NCBI RefSeq assembly: GCF_016862955.1
Contig: NZ_BONY01000068.1
Coordinates: 1 to 50,060, forward strand
Direction of reading: 5' to 3'
Source of the DNA: Rhizocola hellebori
GTDB taxonomy: Bacteria > Actinomycetota > Actinomycetes > Mycobacteriales > Micromonosporaceae
DNA: 50,060 nt
Shown: piece by piece, positions 34,342 to 42,931 of the stretch
Layout: every line of letters starts with the position of its first letter
Numbering within the stretch: position 1 is the first letter of the stretch
The notes under the pieces: generated by a model
Seen by the model: the letters and a program-made list of their open reading frames with translations, nothing else
Database searches by the model: none
What the model was told of the DNA's origin: nothing
Position numbers and translations under genes: made by a program

Positions 34342-34884
34342 CTATAACTTGTCGGATAGCTGACGCGTCAGTTTGTCCGCGATCGCAGCCGAGATCTGGT
34401 TTGCGTCCATTGCTTCCGAGTCGAATGCCATATCGGCGGGGATGCCGGGCAGCAGGCGCCGGAAGCGATGGTGGGCGCGGCAATGGAACCGAGGCTCGCG
34501 GGACAGCCCGCGCCCTGGATCGGCGAGTGCTCGTGCGAACGTCACGGATACCGTGGCATCGATGACCACCCACAGCAATGCCGTGCCGGCCGGGAGCGTG
34601 TGGGTCAGCGCGGCGCGTTCCTCGGTGGTGTGGAAGGGGCCGACCGCCACGACGTAATCGACGTTGGAGCGCAGCCACTGGCCGACGAGCGCACCGTGCG
34701 CTTCGTGTGCAGCGAACCAGAGGCGAGCTTTGCCCGCGCCAGGTGGGCCTACCATCGCCGCCACCTCATCGACGTCTGCCACCACCACGGTGCGGCCCTG
34801 GTCGGTCAGGCGTTGGGTGAGTTCGTCCGCGACCGTGTTCTTGCCGGCCGCGATCGGGCCGGTGAGAATCACGAGTTGAGGCAT
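34342..34884 (-). CDS. P-loop kinase-like ATPase
   Basis: A 180-residue nucleotide-binding protein: Walker A GPIAAGKNT (residues 8-16), a beta strand VVVADVDEVAAMV, WLRSNVDYVVAVGPF and VVIDATVSVTFARALADPGRG followed by an Arg-rich lid. The pattern fits small AAA_33/zeta-toxin-like or adenylyl-kinase-like kinases acting on a small molecule. The start ATG 34884 lies four bases after the stop of the oxidoreductase gene, so it ends that operon. Substrate unknown. Confidence 0.75.
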   Translation of the reverse strand: MPQLVILTGPIAAGKNTVADELTQRLTDQGRTVVVADVDEVAAMVGPPGAGKARLWFAAHEAHGALVGQWLRSNVDYVVAVGPFHTTEERAALTHTLPAGTALLWVVIDATVSVTFARALADPGRGLSREPRFHCRAHHRFRRLLPGIPADMAFDSEAMDANQISAAIADKLTRQLSDKL

Positions 34885-34888
34885 GCGC

Positions 34889-36304
34889 TCAGGACCCCAG
34901 GTAGCGCAGCGCGGAACGGGCCGCGTGGTAGCCGCACATGCCGTGGACGCCGGCGCCCGGCGGCGTCGCGGCGGAGCAGAGGTAGTAACCGGGCACACCG
35001 AGCTGGTAGGGGTCGAGCGCGAAGCGGGGGCGCAGCATCACCTGTCGTGGGGTGTTGGCGCCGGTCGCGATGTCGCCGCCCACGTAGTTGAGGTTGTAGG
35101 TGGCCAGCTCGGTCGTGGTGCGCACCGCAGTGGCGACGATTCTTTGCTTGGTACCAGGTGCGAAGCGCTCGATCTGGTCAAGGATCGCCGCGCTGGCGTC
35201 GCCGGGATACCCGTTGGGCACGTGTGCGTAGGCCCAGACCGGGTGCACGTCACCGCGCGAACGGGTGGGGTCGGCGAGGTACTGCTGTCCAATCAGGACA
35301 AACGGTTGCCGCGGTAGCTCGCCCCGGCCGATCGCCCGCTCGGCCGCATCGATCTGCTCGAACGTCCCTCCTAGATGGACGGTGCCCGCGCGGCGCGCCG
35401 GCGGGTAGGTCCAAGGGATGCCGCCGGAGACGGCGAGGTCAAGCTTGAACGCGGCCGGACCGTGCCGCCACCGCCCCAGCGCTCGCCGCACGCGACCCGG
35501 CAGGCGTTCGCCCATGATGTCGACGACCGCGCGCGGGCTGAGGTCGAACATGACGATGTCGGCGGCCGGCAGATCGGCCACGGAGCGGACCGGACGCCCG
35601 GTCTGGACAACTCCACCCGCGTCGCGCAGCGTCGCGGCCAACGCGTCGGTGATGGCCCGGGAGCCGCCTTGCGCGACCGGCCAGCCGTATCGGTGTCCCG
35701 CGGCGATGAGCATCATGCCGATCGCGGCCGTCGTGGGCGTGCGCAGTGACTGGAACGCGTGTGCCGCCACACCCGCGAAAAGAGCCCGGGCGCCCTCGGT
35801 GCGCCAGCGGCGGGCGACCCATGATGCGGGCTGCAGTGCCCTCACCCCGAAATGGGCCAATCGCAAGGGATGCTTCGGCAGGTGTATGACCGGGCGGAAG
35901 ACCTCGTCGGCCAGCGCCTCGAACCGGCTGGAGAGCGGTTCGAAAAGCCGTTGCCAGGCGCGCCCGTCGACGCCGAGATCGGCCTGTGTCTGGGCCAGCG
36001 AGCGCCACATTGAGGCACCGGCGCCGCCGTCGAGCGGGTGTGCCAGATCGACCTCCGGCTGCCGCCAGACCAGGCCATGCCGTTCCAGTTTCAGCGACTG
36101 CAGCACCGGCGAGCCGGCCCCCATCGGGTGCACTGCCGAGCAGTGGTCGTGCAGCAGACCGGGCAAGGTCAGCTCGCTGGTCCTGGTGCCGCCGCCGATC
36201 TCGCTGGCCGCTTCGAGAACGGTGACTTTCACGCCGGCCTGAGCCAGGAGCACCGCCGCGGTCAGCCCGTTCGGGCCGGCGCCGACGACAATCGCCTCGG
36301 TCAT
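34889..36304 (-). CDS. FAD-dependent phytoene-desaturase-like oxidoreductase
   Basis: A 471-residue flavoprotein with an N-terminal Rossmann motif VVGAGPNGLTAAVLL and the following acid VLEAASEIGGGTRT, typical of the phytoene desaturase / NAD(P)-FAD amine-oxidase-like group. The C-terminal FAD motif reads GYYLCSAATPPGAGVHGMCGYHAA. The ATG overlaps the stop of the DUF3556 membrane gene (ATGA). Pairing with a membrane protein suggests a lipid-like or isoprenoid substrate, but this is inferred. Confidence 0.85.
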   Translation of the reverse strand: MTEAIVVGAGPNGLTAAVLLAQAGVKVTVLEAASEIGGGTRTSELTLPGLLHDHCSAVHPMGAGSPVLQSLKLERHGLVWRQPEVDLAHPLDGGAGASMWRSLAQTQADLGVDGRAWQRLFEPLSSRFEALADEVFRPVIHLPKHPLRLAHFGVRALQPASWVARRWRTEGARALFAGVAAHAFQSLRTPTTAAIGMMLIAAGHRYGWPVAQGGSRAITDALAATLRDAGGVVQTGRPVRSVADLPAADIVMFDLSPRAVVDIMGERLPGRVRRALGRWRHGPAAFKLDLAVSGGIPWTYPPARRAGTVHLGGTFEQIDAAERAIGRGELPRQPFVLIGQQYLADPTRSRGDVHPVWAYAHVPNGYPGDASAAILDQIERFAPGTKQRIVATAVRTTTELATYNLNYVGGDIATGANTPRQVMLRPRFALDPYQLGVPGYYLCSAATPPGAGVHGMCGYHAARSALRYLGS

Positions 36305-38049
36305 CGGCTCAGTGTCACAGCGGTCGGGTCGCGACGCAGCTGGCGGACAGGAAACGCGCCGTCGCTGTCCAGCCAAGGCTGGCGCGAAACCATGTCGGCG
36401 ACATCGACATAGCCCTCTTCGACGAGCCCCGTTGCCGCGTCGACGATCCGGTAGTGCTGGCACTGCCGGTGGATCGGCTGCGACTCGAGGATGAGAACCC
36501 GAAGCTCGCCTTCGGCGAACCCGCACCTCTCCTGTACCGCCCGCAGCAGCGACTCGTTGTGCAGGTGCCCGTCGCCGAAGTTCCAGCCCAGCACCATGCC
36601 GGCGACCGCCTCGCCCTCGCGGATCGTTGCCCCGTTGAGGTCGGGCACCGTGCGAGGCAACAGGCCCATCAGGGCCCGGCCGTGCGTGTGCATCGCGCGC
36701 CAGGCCAAACCCTTGTACAGCAACATATCTGCCACGTCTTGACCGTACAGTCTGGACAGCTGGGTCACCGGAAGCCCGCTCGCCTTGCGGATCCGGCGAT
36801 CGAGCACCTCCTCGGCACCCTCCTGGAAACACCACAGGCTGGTCGCCCAGTTGCCGGCGTAGTAACGCATGGAGGGCAGGAACGAGACAAGCCGTGGCAT
36901 GACGTTTCCGAGCATGAGGACAGCGGCCAACCCGGCGGCCAACAGCGCCACAAGCAATGGCGCGCTGGCGTCGCTGAACCCGATTCCGCTGTAGTGGCCG
37001 AACAGGACGAGCGCGGAGTAGACGAAGAAGACGTTCCACTCCAGCGGCACGCCCATCGGGAACGTCGAGAAGATGTGGGTGTGGAACAGCACCATGATCG
37101 CCAGCGCCGCCATCGTCACTGTGCCGCCATTGGAGAAAAGCAGCACTGTCGGCACGGTGAATTCGATGACCGTGCCGGTGTGCGCGGCGAACCCCGCCAA
37201 TCGCGATGGACGCAAGTCTTCGGGGAAGTTGCGATAGAACTTGCGTTTGAGCCATTTGACGCGCTGCAACGGACTGTTGCTGATCATGACTGCGACCACG
37301 AATGGGAAGTGCCGGTTGAGCTTCGAGGTGGCGGCACCCCACCAGAGCGCGACCATGATGAGCTTCAGCCCGAGCACCATGTCCAGGTAGGGCAACGCAA
37401 ATACCAGCAACGTCACCCAGTAATGCTCGCCGCGCGCGGCCAGAAAGATTGTCTTGTCGCGCAAACCCAGCACCGCTAGCGCGACGACGAGGGGCACCAT
37501 TCTCACGGGATCAATAAGGCCGACCGTGTTCCCCGGCGGGATGCTGCTGGGATCGCCGGGGGAGAGCAGCAGCCAGACCGCGGACGCCAGCACGGCGAGG
37601 TAAAGCGCAACATCGAGCGGGCCACGCCGGGTCCCGCCGGTCAACGGAATCCGCGGCCACGGTGCCAGCCGCACTGTGCCCGGCCGCAGCCAATAAAGCA
37701 AACCACCCAGCGGCGGCAGGAAACGCAGGGTCAATGGACCCGACCCGCAACCGAGCCCGAGCACCTCCCACAGCAGTGTCCAGATGACAATCTTCTGGTA
37801 GACAACGAGCTCGAACCACCAGCTGCTGACATTGCCCAGCGAACCGATGCCCGGGGTGGCGGCGGCGACCGCCAGGCCGCCGATGGCATATCCGGCCACC
37901 TTCGCCACGTACAACAAATGAATGGCATATGGGGTCCCGAAGCCATGGTCAACCCAGTGCTGTGCCAGCGGCTTGATGCGCTGCAGATGCGGACGCGAGC
38001 GCCATTCCGCCACGTCCAGGTCGGGCAGCGACGGTTTGATCCATCCCAT
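36301..38049 (-). CDS. DUF3556 polytopic membrane protein
   Basis: A 582-residue membrane protein with about ten hydrophobic helices between residues 45 and 395 and a C-terminal cytoplasmic region of about 185 residues (RLYGQDVADMLLYKGLAWRAMHTHGRALMGLLPR). The pattern, including FPMGVPLEWNVFFVYSAL and HTHIFSTFP, matches the mycobacterial DUF3556 family. It is the first gene of the operon DUF3556 / oxidoreductase / P-loop kinase and is divergent from the AraC regulator, which may control it. Confidence 0.82.
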   Translation of the reverse strand: MGWIKPSLPDLDVAEWRSRPHLQRIKPLAQHWVDHGFGTPYAIHLLYVAKVAGYAIGGLAVAAATPGIGSLGNVSSWWFELVVYQKIVIWTLLWEVLGLGCGSGPLTLRFLPPLGGLLYWLRPGTVRLAPWPRIPLTGGTRRGPLDVALYLAVLASAVWLLLSPGDPSSIPPGNTVGLIDPVRMVPLVVALAVLGLRDKTIFLAARGEHYWVTLLVFALPYLDMVLGLKLIMVALWWGAATSKLNRHFPFVVAVMISNSPLQRVKWLKRKFYRNFPEDLRPSRLAGFAAHTGTVIEFTVPTVLLFSNGGTVTMAALAIMVLFHTHIFSTFPMGVPLEWNVFFVYSALVLFGHYSGIGFSDASAPLLVALLAAGLAAVLMLGNVMPRLVSFLPSMRYYAGNWATSLWCFQEGAEEVLDRRIRKASGLPVTQLSRLYGQDVADMLLYKGLAWRAMHTHGRALMGLLPRTVPDLNGATIREGEAVAGMVLGWNFGDGHLHNESLLRAVQERCGFAEGELRVLILESQPIHRQCQHYRIVDAATGLVEEGYVDVADMVSRQPWLDSDGAFPVRQLRRDPTAVTLSR

Positions 38050-38215
38050 GACTCACCTACACAGACCGTAGTCGAATTGGTGGCACCCTATGCTGCCGGG
38101 CGCGCGTTCGGCTAGTGCCCTGTCCCGAGGTTGTGCGCTCATAGTCAACCCGGTTGCTGCCGGCCGGCCTGACAATTGGTAGGCCTCAATGGCGTCGGAG
38201 TATCAGGAGACGGCT

Positions 38216-39196
38216 ATGCGCGTGTTGTATGACACCAGAACAGTGCACCCGCTTGATCGCTACGACTACGCCCGAGCCGGTGCCGCCGCCGAGCTGGCCC
38301 CGGTGGTGATCCGTGGACGTGCGCCGGGCGACCTGCTGGCGGTGATGTCGGTCGCCCAGGTCGGCGACTTCGCGGTCGAGACCGTGACTTGGGGCGCGGA
38401 CTCGGAAATCGTGGCGTACCGAACTGAGCGCCTGATCAGGGCCTGCGATCCCGAATGCTACCGAATATTTTTAAGCATCAATGGTGGGGTACGGATGGAG
38501 CAGGCCGGCAATCGGATATCGTTTCGTGCTTCGGACATCGCGCTTTACGACCTGTCCCGCCCTTGGCAGGCGACGCATACGACCGGGCCGATCCCGATGC
38601 AGCTGGTGATGCTGACCTTCCCGCGCACCTCGGTGCCGATCGCCCGCGCCACGGTCGCGCCGCTAATCGGCAGCGTCATGCCCAGGAACCTGCCCGGGCG
38701 CAGCCTGATCGCCCAGTTCCTCGCCGGGCTCAGCGACCCTCGCACCGCCGCCGAACAAGCCGCCCTTACCGAGGTTCTGCGCGAATGCATAGCCGGGCTG
38801 ATCCGCCAGCGGCTCGGCCAACCGAGCGGGTTCACCCCGCACACCCGCCGGCTGCTGCATCTGGCACACGTCCGCGGGATAGTCCGCCGTCATCTCGGCA
38901 ACCCGGCGCTGGGCCCAGCGCAGATCGCCCAAGCGGCGAACATCTCGCCGCGCTATCTGCACAAGCTGTTCCAGGGCACGCAGCTCACGCCGATGGAGCT
39001 GCTCAAACAGCTACGGCTCGAGGAGTGCCGCCGCAGCCTAGAAGATCCCGCGTTGGCCGCCATGCCGGTGAAGGACATCATCTCCGCGCACGGATACCTT
39101 CGCCCCGACCAGTTCGCCCGGGACTTCAAACAGCTCTTCGGCATTTCCGCCACCCAGGTCCGCAGGCAGGCCCGGCAACCCTGGCGCGAGGGGTGA
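38216..39196 (+). CDS. AraC-family transcriptional regulator
   Basis: A 326-residue regulator: an N-terminal AraC_binding_2-type domain (VETVTWGADSEIVAYRTERL ... SINGGVRMEQAG) and two C-terminal HTH units (IAQAANISPRYLHKLFQG and VKDIISAHGYLRPDQFARDFKQLFG). ATG 38216 is chosen for the AGGAGA site five bases before it; an upstream ATG at 38189 has no such site. It faces the DUF3556 operon across a 166-base gap holding two direct AATTGGT copies (38075-38081 and 38174-38180) that might be binding sites. Confidence 0.9.
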   Translation: MRVLYDTRTVHPLDRYDYARAGAAAELAPVVIRGRAPGDLLAVMSVAQVGDFAVETVTWGADSEIVAYRTERLIRACDPECYRIFLSINGGVRMEQAGNRISFRASDIALYDLSRPWQATHTTGPIPMQLVMLTFPRTSVPIARATVAPLIGSVMPRNLPGRSLIAQFLAGLSDPRTAAEQAALTEVLRECIAGLIRQRLGQPSGFTPHTRRLLHLAHVRGIVRRHLGNPALGPAQIAQAANISPRYLHKLFQGTQLTPMELLKQLRLEECRRSLEDPALAAMPVKDIISAHGYLRPDQFARDFKQLFGISATQVRRQARQPWREG

Positions 39197-39199
39197 ACC

Positions 39200-39391
39200 G
39201 TGGACCGGCCAAGCCCCCCGCCGCAACTCGATCAGCCGCCCAACCGGCTCATCCAGATCGATGTCACCGTCACCCTGCCCCGGCGCCTGGTGTGGCTGCT
39301 GACCGGCATCGCCGTCGGCAACCTCGGCCTACCCGATCGTCTGCTGGAGACAGCAGCCTTCCTCCTAAAAGCCCTCAACCAGTCCGAATGA
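39200..39391 (+). CDS. small hypothetical protein
   Basis: A 63-residue product beginning GTG three bases after the AraC stop, with GAGGGG upstream. Pro-rich start, then IQIDVTVTLPRRLVWLLTGIAVG, a possible short membrane or amphipathic segment. Likely co-transcribed with AraC. No family recognised. Confidence 0.45.
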   Translation: MDRPSPPPQLDQPPNRLIQIDVTVTLPRRLVWLLTGIAVGNLGLPDRLLETAAFLLKALNQSE

Positions 39392-39419
39392 ACCACACTC
39401 CAGACCTCCCGCCCGGCTC

Positions 39420-39764
39420 GTGACCATGATGAGCACGCACGCAGGCGCGTTGATTGAGCGTGCCCGCTTGGCTGCCGGCCTTAGCCAGCGTGCCCTTGCG
39501 GACGCGACCGGTATCTCACAGTCCACGTTGTCGCGGATCATCTCTGGCGATCGTGTCGCGAAGATTCCCGAGATCGTGGCCATTGCGCGGGCAACCGGGC
39601 ACACCATCGCCCAGCTCACCGGAGCCGGGACGGTGGCTGATCGGGTTCTGTGCGTTGCCAGGGCTACCAACGACTCGGGGATGGATGACATGCGGCGTGC
39701 GCTCTTGCACTTCCTGGAGCTGAACGACTACCTGGATGAGCAGGCGATCCCTGCCACGATCTGA
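39420..39764 (+). CDS. XRE-family HTH regulator, partner of ImmA/IrrE-like protease
   Basis: A 114-residue Cro/C1-type HTH: LIERARLAAGLSQRALADATGISQSTLSRIISGDRVAKIPEIVAIARATG. A C-terminal tail (MRRALLHFLELNDYLDEQAI) could mediate dimerisation or contact with the protease. GTG at 39420 and ATG codons at 39426 and 39429 are all possible starts and no ribosome site decides between them. Only 14 bases separate it from the ImmA-type gene, the classic pairing in which the protease cleaves the repressor. Confidence 0.82.
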   Translation: MTMMSTHAGALIERARLAAGLSQRALADATGISQSTLSRIISGDRVAKIPEIVAIARATGHTIAQLTGAGTVADRVLCVARATNDSGMDDMRRALLHFLELNDYLDEQAIPATI

Positions 39765-39778
39765 GGCGGATGGGGTAG

Positions 39779-40339
39779 ATGAGCGCTGAGATCGAGGGGC
39801 GTACTGCTGCTGCGCGATTTCGCGAGGAGCACCGGCTGGGTTTGCAGCCGATGGGTGACCTGATTGCTCTCATTGAACAGGCGACCGGGATCGACGTGGC
39901 TGTGCTCGACGCCGGACCGGACGAGCATGGCATGACAATGAGGGATCCACGACGCAACACCGTCGTCATTGGCGTTGCTCGCACCCAATATCCGATGCGG
40001 CAGCGCAGCACCCTCGCCCACGAGCTCGGCCACGTGATCTTTGAGGACTGGGCCGCCAAGGACGCAGGCAACTTGAGCGAGCGGACCCACGAGGAGGTCC
40101 GGGCCGACGCATTCGCACGGCACGTCCTTGTCCCGGTGGATGGCGTAAGCGAGTTCCTTGGCAGCCGAACTTCCGTCACTCAGGCGGCCCTGTCGGTGAT
40201 CGTCCAGCGTTTTCTGGTATCACCCGCGATTGCCGCCATCGCCTTGCATCAGGCCGGCTATATCGATGTCGCCACCAAAAAGGATTGGATGGCGCTGTCT
40301 GCGCTTGATGACGGCATGCCTCCCTATCGAGAAGACTGA
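39779..40339 (+). CDS. ImmA/IrrE-family zinc metallopeptidase
   Basis: A 186-residue protein with the gluzincin-like HELGH motif (LAHELGHVIFEDW) and the downstream glutamate region THEEVRADAFARHVLVP, characteristic of the ImmA/IrrE family (COG2856). In ICEBs1 and Deinococcus, relatives cleave an XRE-type repressor to switch on a damage or mobilisation response; the adjacent XRE gene makes this the natural reading. The C-terminal region (AGYIDVATKKDWMALSALDDG) is extra to the minimal fold. No integrase or phage gene is visible nearby. Confidence 0.88.
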   Translation: MSAEIEGRTAAARFREEHRLGLQPMGDLIALIEQATGIDVAVLDAGPDEHGMTMRDPRRNTVVIGVARTQYPMRQRSTLAHELGHVIFEDWAAKDAGNLSERTHEEVRADAFARHVLVPVDGVSEFLGSRTSVTQAALSVIVQRFLVSPAIAAIALHQAGYIDVATKKDWMALSALDDGMPPYRED

Positions 40340-40435
40340 TCTCCTCTCGCCCGTCCACTGGTCGTGACAACGGTTGAGGGGCGGTAGGGTCGACGCCGTG
40401 CGCGGAGGCTCGCACGTGAGGAACGGGAGGCTGAG

Positions 40436-41101
40436 GTGGCCGAGACGACGGTGGCCGAGGTGATGGCCGAGCTGGCCGCGCTTGAGGACCCGAAGGCGCG
40501 CGAGGTGAACGAGCGACATGGTGACGATCACGGGGTGAACCTCGGCAAGCTGCGCGAGCTGGCGAAGCGGCTGAAGACGCAGCAGGAACTCGCGCGCCAG
40601 CTCTGGCAGACCGATGACACCGCGGCGAGACTGCTGGCGATCCTGATCTGCCGCCCTAAGCCTTTCCAGCGTGACGAGCTGGACCTCATGTTGCGCCAGG
40701 CCCGCACCCCCAAGGTGCACGACTGGCTCGTGAACTATGTGGTGAAGAAGAACCAGCACTCCGAGCAGCTGCGCCTGATCTGGTCGGCCGATGCCGATCC
40801 GGTGGTGGCGAGTGCCGGCTGGGCGCTGACCACCGAACGCGTGGCGAAGAACCCCGAAGGACTCGACCTGGGCGAGCTGCTCGACACCATCGAGGCGCAA
40901 ATGAAAGGCGCCCCGGACAGGTTGCAGTGGGCGATGAACCACTGCCTGGCTCAGATCGGCATCGAGCACGCCGAGCACCGCACCCGCGCCATCGACATAG
41001 GTGAGCGCCTGGAGGTGCTCAAGGACTACCCGACCCCGCCGAACTGCACCTCTCCTTTCGCGCCCATCTGGATCACCGAGATGGTGCGCCGACAGAGCTA
41101 G
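40436..41101 (+). CDS. AlkD-like DNA alkylation repair protein (HEAT-like repeats)
   Basis: A 221-residue helical protein resembling the AlkD/COG4912 family: N-terminal VAEVMAELAALEDPKAREVNERHG, repeated helix pairs (WQTDDTAARLLAILICRP, WSADADPVVASAGWALTTERVAK) and MNHCLAQIGI near the end. These all-helical HEAT-like enzymes remove bulky or alkylated bases. GTG start with GGGAGG six bases upstream. It lies after the XRE-ImmA pair with a 96-base gap; a DNA-damage link is attractive but unproven. Confidence 0.7.
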   Translation: MAETTVAEVMAELAALEDPKAREVNERHGDDHGVNLGKLRELAKRLKTQQELARQLWQTDDTAARLLAILICRPKPFQRDELDLMLRQARTPKVHDWLVNYVVKKNQHSEQLRLIWSADADPVVASAGWALTTERVAKNPEGLDLGELLDTIEAQMKGAPDRLQWAMNHCLAQIGIEHAEHRTRAIDIGERLEVLKDYPTPPNCTSPFAPIWITEMVRRQS

Positions 41102-41112
41102 GGCATGGACGA

Positions 41113-41150
41113 GCCGCTACCGCGACAGCTGCGTCGCGGTAGCGGCCGTT
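41113..41150. terminator. bidirectional terminator between convergent genes
   Basis: A perfect 13-bp stem GCCGCTACCGCGA (41113-41125) / TCGCGGTAGCGGC (41134-41146), 8-base loop, followed by CGTTTGCTT on the plus strand. Serves the AlkD-like and small secreted protein genes. Confidence 0.85.
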
Positions 41151-41165
41151 TGCTTGATGGCTCGG

Positions 41166-41669
41166 TCAGCAGGGCTTGAAGTACCACCACGGACTGACGT
41201 TCACCGAACCGGAACCCTTAGCGGTGTGGGTGAACACGACCGTCGTTCCGTTCTGGCCGTAGGCCACGGCGGTGGTGTTTGTGCTCTGGTTGTTGTTGTA
41301 CGGCGCCAGGTCCCACCAGTTGTACAGCGGGTACGTTCCACACTGCCAGAAGTCGAACCGCGTGCCGCGCACGATGATGCAGAATTTCCACTCCGGGCAC
41401 GAGATGGCGTTGATCGTGCTACGCGACTTTTCCGAGTAGTACGGGTCGACGGTGACGTTGTAGCCGTTGTACTTGATTTCGGTGGCAGAGACCTGCGTCC
41501 CGCCGGGGTAGGTGGCGAGGACCTCGTCAACACGCTTCTGCAGATCAGCGGCGCCTGCTGGCGCGCTGTAGGCAGCCGAATCGGCAGCGACGGACGCTTG
41601 CGCGGGTGCCGACGCCATCAGGGCGATGACGCCAGCGAGCGCGAGGATTGCGGACATACGTCTCTTCAT
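41166..41669 (-). CDS. small secreted protein resembling peptidase inhibitor family I36
   Basis: A 167-residue exported protein. Signal peptide MKRRMSAILALAGVIALMASAPAQA; mature part with three cysteines and an I36-like core (CPEWKFCIIVRGTRFDFWQCGTYPLYNWWDLAPYNNNQST). It may be a protease inhibitor or wall-associated protein; the match is from pattern only. ATG 41669 has GGAGGGA ten bases upstream. Confidence 0.6.
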   Translation of the reverse strand: MKRRMSAILALAGVIALMASAPAQASVAADSAAYSAPAGAADLQKRVDEVLATYPGGTQVSATEIKYNGYNVTVDPYYSEKSRSTINAISCPEWKFCIIVRGTRFDFWQCGTYPLYNWWDLAPYNNNQSTNTTAVAYGQNGTTVVFTHTAKGSGSVNVSPWWYFKPC

Positions 41670-41836
41670 GATCGTGCATTCCCTCCGCTTGGGTTCCATG
41701 GTTTGCTGTGGCGGCGGGCGGAATCGACGCTCCTATTAGGATGAATCATATTTGCCCCCGCCAATGTGAGCGTATGAGCGTGGCGGAAGCCCGGATAACC
41801 TATGAGGTTGCAGGGTGACCGATCGGCAAGCCGCCG

Positions 41837-41874
41837 TTAGCCTGCGTGCTGAGAGGCGGCTAGCATCGGGCGGA
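41837..41874 (+). promoter_or_regulatory. promoter of a leaderless Nudix gene
   Basis: TTAGCC (41837-41842), 18-base spacer, TAGCAT (41861-41866), then seven bases to the ATG at 41874, so transcription should start at the initiation codon. No Shine-Dalgarno is present. Confidence 0.5.
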
Positions 41875-42314
41875 TGCGGATGGTTGAGAAGGTGATCGCC
41901 TACATTGTTCGCGACGGCAGGATCGTGGTGTTCCTGCACCCCGACGATGCCAGTTTTGACGAGTCGGGTCTTCAGGTCCCGGCAGGGACCGTGGAGCCAA
42001 ACGAGTTGCCGGCCGATGCGGTGCTGCGCGAGGCCCGCGAGGAGACCGGCCTGGCTGGCCTGCGCATCGTGCGTTACCTCGGTGCCGCCGAGTACGACAT
42101 GCGCCCGAGTCAAGACGCCGTCCACATTAGACATTTCTTTCAGCTCGCGGTCGATGGCGAGGTGCCCGAGCGCTGGGAAGAGTATGAGCGCGGCGACGGC
42201 ACCGCTGACCCGATCAGATTTGAGCTCTACTGGCTGCCGCTGCGCCAGGTGCATGTGGTCGGTGCGGGCATGGCCGCGATGGCGGCCCGCATCATCGCGG
42301 AACACCAGGGTTGA
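41874..42314 (+). CDS. Nudix hydrolase
   Basis: A 146-residue Nudix enzyme with a complete Nudix box: GTVEPNELPADAVLREAR followed by EETGL, matching Gx5Ex7REUxEExGU. Substrates are nucleoside diphosphate derivatives; the exact one cannot be told. ATG 41880 is a possible alternative start. Convergent with the histidine phosphatase gene, 7 bases apart. Confidence 0.9.
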   Translation: MRMVEKVIAYIVRDGRIVVFLHPDDASFDESGLQVPAGTVEPNELPADAVLREAREETGLAGLRIVRYLGAAEYDMRPSQDAVHIRHFFQLAVDGEVPERWEEYERGDGTADPIRFELYWLPLRQVHVVGAGMAAMAARIIAEHQG

Positions 42315-42321
42315 AAAGCGC

Positions 42322-42921
42322 TCACGGCCAGGTGGTCTTGGGGAAGCCGGTCCAGCGCAGGTCGGGCGGGAGGTGGCTCTGGTCGTTGAACATGACGATG
42401 GCCGGGGGCGACGCGGTGCGGTACTCGATGACGGTCAGGGCCGTGTTGGCGCTGTTGAGGCCAAGCCAGCGGGATGAGGGCGCGTCCAGCGCGTGGCGAA
42501 CCAGCCACGCGATCTGGTAGGCGTGGGTGATCAGGACTTCATGCGTATCGAGAGCGGCGCCGGGGGCGGTGGCGAAACGGGTGGTCAAAGACTCGGCCAG
42601 GCTGTGGCCGGAGGCGGCTTCGGCGGCATCGAATCCGTCGAAGAAACCGGCCCAAGCCGCTGGCGTTTCAGCGGGGCTCGGGACGTATGGCACATGATCG
42701 ATGAGTTCGGCAGCCTCAAGGACGGGCGCGCCGGGCAGATGCCGGGCGATCTCGTGCGCGCTCGCGGCGGCGCGCGGCAACGGGGAATGCCAGATGGCGT
42801 CGACGGGCAGGCCGGCCAGCCGCTCGCCAAGCAGATTCGATTGCCGGCGCCCGATATCGGTCAGCGTTCCGAACGGGTCGGCCGCGCCGTGCCGGGCTAG
42901 ATAGAGGCGTCGAATTCCCAT
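42322..42921 (-). CDS. histidine phosphatase superfamily protein
   Basis: A 199-residue phosphatase of the phosphoglycerate-mutase-like group: LYLARHG near residue 9 (catalytic His), LTDIGRRQSNLLGERL, IWHSPLPRAAASAHEIA and the second catalytic His in EVLITHAYQI. ATG 42921 is preferred; longer in-frame starts add unrelated Pro-rich sequence overlapping the next gene. It starts 11 bases after the PEP-type gene ends, so both form one operon. Confidence 0.88.
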   Translation of the reverse strand: MGIRRLYLARHGAADPFGTLTDIGRRQSNLLGERLAGLPVDAIWHSPLPRAAASAHEIARHLPGAPVLEAAELIDHVPYVPSPAETPAAWAGFFDGFDAAEAASGHSLAESLTTRFATAPGAALDTHEVLITHAYQIAWLVRHALDAPSSRWLGLNSANTALTVIEYRTASPPAIVMFNDQSHLPPDLRWTGFPKTTWP

Positions 42922-42931
42922 GGTTTGAGCC

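Noticed and set aside
34889-37342. An 817-codon minus-strand reading that would fuse extra N-terminal sequence to the FAD oxidoreductase
   Set aside because: The Rossmann start MTEAIVVGAGPNG at 36304 with an ATGA overlap to the DUF3556 gene defines the true N-terminus; the extra part is out-of-frame DUF3556 sequence.
38075-38180. Direct AATTGGT repeats in the AraC-DUF3556 gap as a mobile-element footprint
   Set aside because: Only seven bases repeat, with no inverted ends or transposase; at best they are regulator sites.
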